This document shows, one piece after another, positions 41,928 through 48,915 of a stretch of 64,000 nt of DNA. Location of the stretch: NCBI RefSeq assembly GCF_007833275.1, contig NZ_CP042241.1, positions 806,001 through 870,000 of the forward strand, given 5' to 3'. The DNA is from Salarchaeum sp. JOR-1 (GTDB lineage: Archaea > Halobacteriota > Halobacteria > Halobacteriales > Halobacteriaceae). The notes below the pieces were generated by a model. It was not told where the DNA came from. It saw only the letters and a list, made by a program, of their open reading frames with translations, and searched no databases. The first letter of the stretch is position 1. Each line of letters starts with the position of its first letter. Position numbers and translations under genes: made by a program.

Positions 41928-42224
41928 ATGGCTGCGCTCATAGACCTGCTCAGGGAGGGGATCGTTCACCTCGAACTCGTCTGCTACACGCTCGCCACTG
42001 TGTTCTCCCTGCTCGCCTACCGCGAGTACCGCGGCACACCCTGGGGGAGCGTTATCGCTGCTGTCGCCGTCTTCTCCGGGGCACTCCTCGTGTGGGCGTT
42101 CGGCGTGTGGTTCGCCGACGCCCTCCTGTTCAGCGCGCTCGCGTGGTTCGTCGCATCGCTCGCCGTCGCGTACGCCGCCGTCCAGTACTACCGCATCGGC
42201 GCCGGTCGAGTGGTCGTCCGATGA
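41928..42224 (+). CDS. Three-helix membrane protein, first of a trio
   Basis: The product has 98 residues, with three hydrophobic helices and little else, starting MAALIDLLREGIVHLELVC at the ATG at 41928. Its TGA overlaps the next ATG as ATGA, so the next protein is translationally coupled. No family recognised. It is divergent from the prenyl synthase gene. Confidence 0.75.
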   Translation: MAALIDLLREGIVHLELVCYTLATVFSLLAYREYRGTPWGSVIAAVAVFSGALLVWAFGVWFADALLFSALAWFVASLAVAYAAVQYYRIGAGRVVVR

Positions 42225-42574
42225 GCGCGCTCGACGCCCTCGCCCGCGCCCTCATCGCCGTCTCGCTCGTCGTGCTCGTCGCCGCGAGCCTCGTCGGCAT
42301 CTACGTCGGCACCCGATACCGCGACACGCTTCACTACCGAGACGGCGTCGAAGCCATCGGTTACGGCATCCTCCTCTTCACCGCGTCCGCCGTCCTCCAG
42401 ACCCTCCACTTCTGGGCGGGCGTCGGCACCGACATCCTCCTCGCCGCGTCCTACCTCGTCCACGGGTTCGCCGCGCTCGCGTTCGCCGTCGGCGCGTGGT
42501 ACCTCGTCCGCGACCTCATCGTCGCGAACCGCGACGAGCCGTTCACCGCCCTCGACGAGGGAACCGATGAGTGA
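42221..42574 (+). CDS. Membrane protein, second of a trio
   Basis: The product has 117 residues. A first helix (about 8-30) is followed by the soluble GTRYRDTLHYRDGVEAIGYG, two or three helices, and a short acidic tail (DEPFTALDEGTDE). The start ATG overlaps the previous stop by four bases, and its own stop overlaps the third gene's start by eight bases. No family recognised. Confidence 0.75.
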   Translation: MSALDALARALIAVSLVVLVAASLVGIYVGTRYRDTLHYRDGVEAIGYGILLFTASAVLQTLHFWAGVGTDILLAASYLVHGFAALAFAVGAWYLVRDLIVANRDEPFTALDEGTDE

Positions 42575-43094
42575 CGCCGCGCGCGCCGACGCCGAACCCG
42601 GCGCGCAACTCCTCGTCTCCCGGTCGAACCAGTCCGCCGCCATCGCTCCGCTCCCCACCGACGCCGACCGCATCCTCGTCGCCACCTACCGCGACACCCC
42701 GAACCGCCTCGAACGACGCCTCAGCGACCACGGAATCGACCCCCGCACCGTCACCGTCATTCCCGTATCCGGCACCGACCTCGACTACGCCGGCCCGCTC
42801 ACCGTCACCGACCGTGTCGCCCCCAGCGACCTCACCGGCCTCGGCATCCGCCTCAGCAACACCATCGACGACCTGCATGCGGGCGACTGGCTGTACGTCC
42901 GCGGCCTCTCCGCCGCCCTCATGTACGTCACCTCGGATCGACTCTACCGCTTTCTCGACTTCCTCACCCGCGCCGCCCGCGAACGCGACCTCCGCGGCGC
43001 CTACGAGTTCTACCGCCCCGCGCTCAGCGACACCGTTCACGCCCGGTTCCGCACGCTCTTCGACGACGAACTAGCCACCACTCTAGCTCCCTGA
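42567..43094 (+). CDS. Soluble protein of the trio, RecA-like fold without P-loop (tentative)
   Basis: The product has 175 residues with no membrane helix. The order of strands (ILVATYRDTPNRL, VTVIPVSG, DWLYVRGLSAALMYVT) and LYRFLDFLTRAA resemble degenerate KaiC/RecA-like haloarchaeal regulator domains, but no Walker A is present. This resemblance is tentative. It overlaps the second trio gene by eight bases, so the three products probably work together, perhaps as a membrane-linked signalling unit (inference). Confidence 0.7.
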   Translation: MSDAARADAEPGAQLLVSRSNQSAAIAPLPTDADRILVATYRDTPNRLERRLSDHGIDPRTVTVIPVSGTDLDYAGPLTVTDRVAPSDLTGLGIRLSNTIDDLHAGDWLYVRGLSAALMYVTSDRLYRFLDFLTRAARERDLRGAYEFYRPALSDTVHARFRTLFDDELATTLAP

Positions 43095-43151
43095 CCGGAG
43101 GACGGACGCGAACCTCCTCGGTCGCGACACTACTGAGACCACACGCCACCA

Positions 43152-43158
43152 CAAAAAT
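43152..43158 (-). terminator. T-run after etfA
   Basis: On the minus strand ATTTTTG lies about 17-22 bases after the etfA stop codon, in the convergent gap 43095-43173. Confidence 0.45.
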
Positions 43159-43173
43159 CGGAGCGCGTTCGTG

Positions 43174-44145
43174 TTAGACGTCGGGCGCGTCGCCGCCGAA
43201 CTCTTCGATGAGGGCGGGGACGACGTCGAAGAGGTCGCCGACGACGCCGTAGTCCGCGATGTCGAAGATGGGGGCGTCGGGGTCGGTGTTCACGGCGATG
43301 ATGGTCTCCGCGCCCTTCATCCCGGCGACGTGCTGGACCGCGCCGGAGATACCGATAGCGAGGTAGACGTCGGGCGTCACCTGTTTGCCGGACTGGCCGA
43401 CCTGGCGGTTCTTCGACAGCCAGCCGTTGTCCACGATCGGGCGGCTGGACGAGAGCGTCGCGTCCGTCGCCTCGACGAGCGCCTCGATGAGCGGGAGGTT
43501 CTCCTCCTCCTCGATGCCGCGGCCGATGGAGACGAGGAACTCGGCCTCGCTGATGTCCACGTCGCCCGCGCCGACCTCCTCGAAGCCGGTGACGTCGGAG
43601 CGGATGGCGTCCTCGTCGAAGTCCACGTCGAACGCCGAGACCTCGGCGTCGCCGACGCCTTCGGCGGCCGGCCACTCGCCGCTCCGGACGGAGACGGCGT
43701 ACGGGCCCTCCGCGACCTCGATGGTGGTCTCGACCTTCGACCCGTACATCTCGCGGGTCGCCGTGAGGCCGTCGTCGTACGCGAGGTCGACCGCGTCGGA
43801 GACGTAGGGGAGACCGAGCTTGTTCGCGACGGCGGGCGCGTAGTCGAGGCCGTTCACGCTGTTCGGGAGCAGGAGGAACTCGGCGTCGAGGTCGCCGAAC
43901 AGGGCTTCGGTGGCCTGGACGTACACGTCGTGGTTGAACTCCTCGCCGTAGTCGACGGTGTGGAGCTGGTCGACGCCCTCGCGGTTCAGCGCGTCCGCGA
44001 ACTCCTCGGTGTTGCCGCCGACGACGGCGACGTGGAGGTCGCCATCCGTGGCGTCCGCGAGTGCGCGGCCCGCGGTCACGAGTTCGAAGGACACGTCGCG
44101 GAGTTCGCCGCGGCGGTGCTCGGCGACGGCGAGCACGTCGCTCAT
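43174..44145 (-). CDS. etfA: Electron transfer flavoprotein, alpha subunit
   Basis: ETF-alpha binds FAD and, with the beta subunit, passes electrons from acyl-CoA dehydrogenases to the quinone pool. The 323 residues contain the C-terminal FAD-binding domain with SRPIVDNGWLSKNRQVGQSGKQVTP (split here across about 240-265), YLAIGISGAVQH and the end AVNTDPDAPIF, all family signatures. It overlaps etfB by ATGA, so the heterodimer is co-translated. No ETF:quinone oxidoreductase gene is in the window. Confidence 0.95.
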   Translation of the reverse strand: MSDVLAVAEHRRGELRDVSFELVTAGRALADATDGDLHVAVVGGNTEEFADALNREGVDQLHTVDYGEEFNHDVYVQATEALFGDLDAEFLLLPNSVNGLDYAPAVANKLGLPYVSDAVDLAYDDGLTATREMYGSKVETTIEVAEGPYAVSVRSGEWPAAEGVGDAEVSAFDVDFDEDAIRSDVTGFEEVGAGDVDISEAEFLVSIGRGIEEEENLPLIEALVEATDATLSSSRPIVDNGWLSKNRQVGQSGKQVTPDVYLAIGISGAVQHVAGMKGAETIIAVNTDPDAPIFDIADYGVVGDLFDVVPALIEEFGGDAPDV

Positions 44146-44942
44146 CCGTCCACCACCCCCTTCTCGCGGAGCACGTCAGCCAACTGCGCGGCCTGCTCGC
44201 CCGCGTCGCCCTCGAGGTACTGGGCGTCGCTCTCGCTCTCGGGTTCGTACATGTCGGTGAGTTCGAGCGCGCTGTCCGCGACGCTCGCGTCGAGACCGAG
44301 GTCGTCGAGGGTCTTCGGTGCGATCTCCTTCGACTGCGCCTGCCGGATGCCGCGGAGGCTCGCGTACCGTGGTTCGTTGATACCGGTCTGGATGGTGAGC
44401 ACCGCGGGGAGCTCCACGTCCGTGAGCTCCTCGACGCCGCCCTCGAGTTCGCGGCGAACCGACGCGATCCCGTCGTCGAGCACGCCGTCGGTGTCGAGCG
44501 CGTTCACGACTGCCGCCCACTCGAATCCGACTTCTTCGGCGAGCGCGACGCCCGTCCCACCGAACGCGTCGTCCGCCGCCTGCACGCCGGAGAGCACGAT
44601 GTCGGGGTCTTCCTCCTCGACCACCGCGGCGAGGATGTCGGCCTTCGCCTCCACGTCGAGGAGGCCCGCGTCACCGAGTGCGTCGTCCCACACGCGGATC
44701 GCGCGATCCGCGCCCTTCGCGAGCGCCATCCGAATCGTCTCCTCGGCGCGCTCGGGGCCGATGGTGACCGCGACGACTTCCACGTCGTCGCCAGCCTCCT
44801 GAAGCTGGACGCCCTCTTCGACGGCGTAGTCGTCCCACTCGTTGAGGTCGTACTCCAGGTAGGTCTCCTCGATCTCGCCGTTCGAGATCTCGAAGTCCTC
44901 CTCGACCTCGGCCACCTCCTTGACGGTGACGAGAACTTTCAT
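44142..44942 (-). CDS. etfB: Electron transfer flavoprotein, beta subunit
   Basis: The partner of EtfA has 266 residues from the ATG at 44942 (MKVLVTVKEVAEVEED). The adenine-nucleotide-binding beta-subunit signatures are DLNEWDDYAVEEG, VSGVQAADDAFGGTG-like text (LSGVQAADDAF) and LPAVLTIQTGINEPRYASLRG in two parts. In haloarchaea the ETF pair serves beta-oxidation-type dehydrogenases. It lies 49 bases after the start of the divergent-strand region before 44992 and is the first gene of the etfBA operon. Confidence 0.95.
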   Translation of the reverse strand: MKVLVTVKEVAEVEEDFEISNGEIEETYLEYDLNEWDDYAVEEGVQLQEAGDDVEVVAVTIGPERAEETIRMALAKGADRAIRVWDDALGDAGLLDVEAKADILAAVVEEEDPDIVLSGVQAADDAFGGTGVALAEEVGFEWAAVVNALDTDGVLDDGIASVRRELEGGVEELTDVELPAVLTIQTGINEPRYASLRGIRQAQSKEIAPKTLDDLGLDASVADSALELTDMYEPESESDAQYLEGDAGEQAAQLADVLREKGVVDG

Positions 44943-44991
44943 CGTCAATTACTGCTGTCGCATCGACGTAAACGCTTTCGAAACGCCTCGC

Positions 44992-46086
44992 CTACGACTC
45001 GTCGTTTTCTCCGGGGAGCGAGATGAGGTTCTCCCGACCGATGCGGAGTTTCTCCACCCGGCCCTCGTCTGCCATCGAGGAGAGCAACTGGGAGACCTTC
45101 GCGTTCGACCACCGCGTCTCCTCCACGATCTTCGCCTGCTTCATCCGTCCGCCGTGCTCCTCGAGGAGGCGTTCGACGCGCTCCTCGTCGCTCAACAACT
45201 CCTCCGCGGACTGTTCGGCCTCCGCCTCGCCGTCCGCGCCGCCGGACTCGTCCGGCACTTCCCCGTCCGGTTCCGTGGGCGACCCCGTGTCGGCCTCCTG
45301 GTCGCGCTCCACCGGCTCGGCGTCGGCGCGTCCGCTGATTCCCCCCCGCCCTCCCGGTAGGACGGCGTTCCGGAGGCTATCGCCGTCCTTCCAGACGTAC
45401 ACGGCCGCGGCGCCGACGACGAGCGCGACGACCGCCGCGCCCGCGACGAGCAGCCACGGAACACCTGTCCCCGCCCCCTCGGTGAACGTCATCGCCGGCC
45501 CGCTCTCGAACGACTGCGGGCCCTCCCACTGGAGCGCGCCGTTCACCAGTCCCGTCTGTGGCGTCGCGGTGTCCGGCGAGTAGCCGTCAGGCGGGTAGAC
45601 GAGCAGTTCCTCGCCCGCCTCGAGACTCCCGAACCAACCGCCGTCGAAGACGTCGGCCACGCGCAGGCTCTCGTTCTCCACCACAGCGAAGTTCGTCCAC
45701 GTGAACGAGAGCGTGAGCACGCCCGTGGCGTTTTCGCCGGTCGAGTTCAGCCACCCACCGCGCGTTATCCGCTGAATCGCCATCTCGCGGCCGACGCGCT
45801 CCGACTGCTGGGCCGCGACCGACTCGAACACGTCCGCCGTCGGACCCACGTCCGCGCCGCTCCGGTAGTCCGCGAGCACGGATTCGAACGCCGCCGTCTC
45901 GTTCGCGCCGGAGAGCGCGTACCGCACGGAGACGGTCCAGCGCGCGTCACCGTCGGCCTGGAGGTGGATGGTGACAGTCGTTCCCGCATGCTCCGGCGTG
46001 GCTGACTGCGCGCCGGCGACACCGCTGACTGCCGCAGGCGCGACGAGGAGGGCGACGAGGGCGAGTATCAGGGCGGCCTGCCGCAT
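44992..46086 (-). CDS. Exported-domain membrane protein with cytoplasmic winged helix
   Basis: The 364-residue protein has a signal peptide or anchor (MRQAALILALVALLVAP...), a large outer domain (about 30-205, beta-rich, with TVSVRYALSGANETA), one membrane helix (about 211-233), an acidic cytoplasmic linker and a C-terminal MarR/IclR-type winged helix (about 310-360, MKQAKIVEETRWSNAKVSQLL). This reads as a one-component transmembrane sensor-regulator (inference). The ATG at 46086 is preferred to a GTG two codons upstream. It is divergent from the secreted protein at 46183, which may be a target. Confidence 0.86.
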   Translation of the reverse strand: MRQAALILALVALLVAPAAVSGVAGAQSATPEHAGTTVTIHLQADGDARWTVSVRYALSGANETAAFESVLADYRSGADVGPTADVFESVAAQQSERVGREMAIQRITRGGWLNSTGENATGVLTLSFTWTNFAVVENESLRVADVFDGGWFGSLEAGEELLVYPPDGYSPDTATPQTGLVNGALQWEGPQSFESGPAMTFTEGAGTGVPWLLVAGAAVVALVVGAAAVYVWKDGDSLRNAVLPGGRGGISGRADAEPVERDQEADTGSPTEPDGEVPDESGGADGEAEAEQSAEELLSDEERVERLLEEHGGRMKQAKIVEETRWSNAKVSQLLSSMADEGRVEKLRIGRENLISLPGENDES

Positions 46087-46182
46087 GAACACTCCCGAGT
46101 GGTTGTCGTGACGGCAAAACGCTTTCCATCACCCGGACCCGTCCCGCGTAGGTTTTTGTACGGCGCGTCCCACGACTCGGGT

Positions 46183-47409
46183 ATGTCCCGCGTTCCGGTC
46201 CCGCTCGCGTTCGCCGCGCTCCTCCTCCTCGCGACGCCGCTCGCCGTCGCCGCCGCGGACGACCCCTCTCTCGCGCAGTCGTCCACGACGGAGGCGCAAG
46301 CCGCCACGACGGTCGTCGGGCTCTCCGAGAACACCAGCCGCATCTTCCCACTGCCGGGCGCACAGCGCTCGAACTTCACCGCGCCCGACGCGTCCGTGAT
46401 GGCGTCCATCCGCATGGGCGTCGCCGACGCCACGTGGACGCTCTCCCGCGAATCCCTCGCGCGAACGCTCGACGCCGCGACGACGCAAGCGGAACGCCAG
46501 CGCGTCCTCGAAAACGCCACCGAGAACGCCGCGTCCGCCGTCGACGCACTCCTCGAACGCGAACGGGCCGCTCGCCGGGCCTACCTCGACGGCGACAGCA
46601 CCGCCGAACGGTACGTCACCACGCTCGGCGAACTCCAGGCTCGCGCCGACCACCTCCTCTCCTACATCGGCCCGCGCAACGACCCCGCACGGCACTCCCT
46701 GCTCTCGTACGCCGACCGCGGCTCCGCCCTCCGCGCCACCCTGTTCTCCCTGCAGGCCGAAGTGACGCCGCTCGTCACAGACACCGGCGCGAGCGCGGCG
46801 TTCGCCGTCCGCGGCGGTTTCAGTGACCGGTTTTCCGTCCTCGCCTCCCCCGATGGGTTCGCGCTCTCCACTATCTCGGACGGCCTCTACCAGCGCACCG
46901 TCTACCGCCCCGACCTCCTCGACTCGACCGTCGATCGCACCGTCAGCATCACGGATCTCGGGGAGCGGACGGACGCGCTCTATCCGTGGGCGCTCGCCGG
47001 CGACGGCTTCGTCAGCTCCGGCACCTACACGTTCGACGGGTACGCGTACCGCGTCCGCATCACGCACCTCGACGGCACGATCATATCCTACGTCGACGCG
47101 AGCAGCGGCCAGCCGTACCACGAGACGCGTGAGACCGCGCTCTCCGTCGTCGCGACCGACCCCGGCTGGACGAACACCAGCGGGAACTACACGCTCGCGG
47201 TGAACCGCTCCTACCCGGGCGGACCGCTCCGCGTGAGCGTGACGCACAACGGGAGCGCGGTGCGAGCGCCGATATCGATAGGCGGTGCGCGCGTCGGCAC
47301 GACGGGCGTCGACGACGGCGTGCTGTGGACGCTCGCGCCCCGCGGCGAGTTCACGGTGACGGCGACCGTGGACGGTCGCGAGGTGCGCGTGAACGCGACC
47401 GCGACTTGA
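46183..47409 (+). CDS. Secreted protein of unknown function
   Basis: The product has 408 residues with a clear signal peptide (MSRVPVPLAFAALLLLATPLAVAAA). A helical region (about 55-165, with TTQAERQRVLENATENAASA) is followed by a beta-rich domain (about 190-330) and an Ig-like C-terminal segment (GGARVGTTGVDDGVLW to the end). Several N-x-S/T sequons occur, so N-glycosylation is possible. The divergent transmembrane winged-helix protein may control it. No family activity recognised. Confidence 0.82.
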   Translation: MSRVPVPLAFAALLLLATPLAVAAADDPSLAQSSTTEAQAATTVVGLSENTSRIFPLPGAQRSNFTAPDASVMASIRMGVADATWTLSRESLARTLDAATTQAERQRVLENATENAASAVDALLERERAARRAYLDGDSTAERYVTTLGELQARADHLLSYIGPRNDPARHSLLSYADRGSALRATLFSLQAEVTPLVTDTGASAAFAVRGGFSDRFSVLASPDGFALSTISDGLYQRTVYRPDLLDSTVDRTVSITDLGERTDALYPWALAGDGFVSSGTYTFDGYAYRVRITHLDGTIISYVDASSGQPYHETRETALSVVATDPGWTNTSGNYTLAVNRSYPGGPLRVSVTHNGSAVRAPISIGGARVGTTGVDDGVLWTLAPRGEFTVTATVDGREVRVNATAT

Positions 47410-47435
47410 AGTAGGAAGCCGCGGCCAGCCCGTGT

Positions 47436-48143
47436 GTGTCCAGTCGTGCGCTCGCGCCCGCCGTCGGCGTCGCGCTGTTCGCCCTGCTCACCGTCCTCCT
47501 CGCCGCGGCTGTCGCGGGGCTCGCGGTGTCGGTGACGCCCGCGGAGCCAGCGGTCGTCTCCCTGGACGCGGACCCGGACGGAACCCTCACGTTCCTCCTC
47601 GTCTCGGGGTCGCTCGACGCCCGCGACCTCGCGCTCTCCGTGCGGGTGAACGACCGCGCGCTCGCTCACCAGCCGCCGGTGCCGTTCTTCGCGGCGCGCG
47701 GGTTCCGGGGCGGGCCGACCGGGCCGTTCAACAGCGCCGCCGACCCCGAGTGGTCGGCAGGCGAACGCGCGTCGTTCCGGGTCGCCGGAACGAACGCTCC
47801 CCTTCCCGCGGCTGGTGACGACGTGGAAGTGACGGTGAGAACGAGTCGGGGCGTGGTCGCGGTCGCGTCAGCCGTCGTCGGGGACGCGGCCGAACGACAC
47901 GATGGCACGGGGGCGGTTGGGTTCGGCCTGCAGGACGCGGTGCTCGGTGTCGACGAACCCGGCGTCCCGGAACATCCGGTCGGCCTCGGATTCGTCGTAG
48001 AACAGCATGATGGCGTCCGCGACCTTCTGCATCACCGTCGAATCCGGATAGTCGGGCCCGACGACGAGGACTTTCCCGCCCGGGCGGACGACCCGCCGGA
48101 ACTCGCGGAGCGCGAGGTGTGGGTTCGGCCAGTACTCGATTGA
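47436..48143 (+). CDS. Type IV pilin-like protein, frame extended antisense into the next gene
   Basis: The start (GTG at 47436) gives SSRALAPAVGVALFALLTVLLAAAVAG, a haloarchaeal pilin-type N-terminus that PibD could cleave. The following 120 residues (VSLDADPDG, HQPPVPFFAARGFRGGPTGPFN, PEWSAGERASFRVAGTNAPLP) look like an exported beta-rich domain. Such proteins usually end near VVAVASAVV, about residue 147. Here no stop occurs there, and the frame runs another 85 codons antisense to the methyltransferase gene, giving His/Arg-rich unlikely sequence (HHRRIRIVGPDD). The natural stop was probably lost by a mutation or frameshift near 47880. Confidence 0.6.
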   Translation: MSSRALAPAVGVALFALLTVLLAAAVAGLAVSVTPAEPAVVSLDADPDGTLTFLLVSGSLDARDLALSVRVNDRALAHQPPVPFFAARGFRGGPTGPFNSAADPEWSAGERASFRVAGTNAPLPAAGDDVEVTVRTSRGVVAVASAVVGDAAERHDGTGAVGFGLQDAVLGVDEPGVPEHPVGLGFVVEQHDGVRDLLHHRRIRIVGPDDEDFPARADDPPELAEREVWVRPVLD

Positions 48144-48491
48144 ACCGGACGACCAGACGGCGTCGAAGGAGTTCGTCGCGAACGGCAGCCGTTCGGCGTC
48201 GCCGCGCGTGAAGTCCACGGCCTCGGTGCCGAGCTTCGCGGTGGCCTTCTCCAGCTGGTGTTCGGACTGGTCGAGTCCAGTCACGTCGTCCGTGTATCGG
48301 AGGAGCCCCTCGGTTCCGAACCCGGTGCCACAGCCCACGTCGAGCACGGAATCGCCGGCGTCGAGGTCGAACCACTCCAGGGTCTCGTCCCGCATCCCCT
48401 CGGTCCAGATGAACGCGTTCACCTCGTCGTACACCTTCGAGAGGTACTTGTAGAAGACGCGCGCCCGGCCTTTGTCTTCGAGGACTCCCAT
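47868..48491 (-). CDS. SAM-dependent methyltransferase, quinone-type
   Basis: The 207-residue class I methyltransferase begins MGVLEDKGRARVFYKYLSKVYDEV at the ATG at 48491. SAM motif I is LDVGCGTGFGTEG, motif II is GLDQSE, and motif III is WSSGSIEYWPNPH. The sequence resembles haloarchaeal MPBQ/MSBQ or UbiE/MenG-like methyltransferases that methylate the quinone ring, a recognition from memory. Menaquinone is the haloarchaeal respiratory quinone, which would link it loosely to the ETF and ATP synthase genes nearby. It is divergent from the ATP synthase operon. Confidence 0.85.
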   Translation of the reverse strand: MGVLEDKGRARVFYKYLSKVYDEVNAFIWTEGMRDETLEWFDLDAGDSVLDVGCGTGFGTEGLLRYTDDVTGLDQSEHQLEKATAKLGTEAVDFTRGDAERLPFATNSFDAVWSSGSIEYWPNPHLALREFRRVVRPGGKVLVVGPDYPDSTVMQKVADAIMLFYDESEADRMFRDAGFVDTEHRVLQAEPNRPRAIVSFGRVPDDG

Positions 48492-48544
48492 CACGTCGGC
48501 GTTCGACCGGACGCGCCATAGTTCGCTCGGTTCTTTCGCAACTA

Positions 48545-48552
48545 CCTTATAC
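48545..48552 (+). promoter_or_regulatory. TATA box of the ATP synthase operon
   Basis: CCTTATAC lies 31-38 bases before the atpH ATG at 48583, so a short leader of about 5-10 bases is likely. It is the only evident promoter before the nine-gene operon. Confidence 0.45.
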
Positions 48553-48582
48553 GCGCTCGCTCAATCTTTCGCCCGTTAGCCC

Positions 48583-48915
48583 ATGGCGAGGCCAGAGGTT
48601 CTCACACGACTAAAGGAGGCGGAGTCCGACGCCGACGACATCATCGCGGAGGCGAAGGAGGCGCGCGAGCAGCGCATCTCCGAGGCCCGCGAGACTGCGG
48701 AGGACATCCGTCAGGAGGCCGAGGAGGAGGCGGCCGAACTCAAGGAAGAACGCCTCTCCGAAGCCCGCGAGGAGATACAGGACGAGAAAGAACGCATCCT
48801 CGAAGAGGGCGAGGCGGAGCGCGAGGCGTTGCTCGCGACGGCCGCCGAGAACGAGGATGACGCGGTGACGTTCGCCCTCGACCGGTTCACGGAGGCGGTG
48901 CATGCTCAGACCTGA
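48583..48915 (+). CDS. atpH: A-type ATP synthase subunit H
   Basis: This 110-residue peripheral-stalk subunit is an almost continuous acidic coiled coil (LKEAESDADDIIAEAKEARE, and so on). With subunit E it forms the stator linking the A1 head to subunit I. It is first in the operon; its end overlaps the atpI start by 14 bases. The low-complexity coiled coil alone would be ambiguous, but the position makes the assignment firm. Confidence 0.92.
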   Translation: MARPEVLTRLKEAESDADDIIAEAKEAREQRISEARETAEDIRQEAEEEAAELKEERLSEAREEIQDEKERILEEGEAEREALLATAAENEDDAVTFALDRFTEAVHAQT

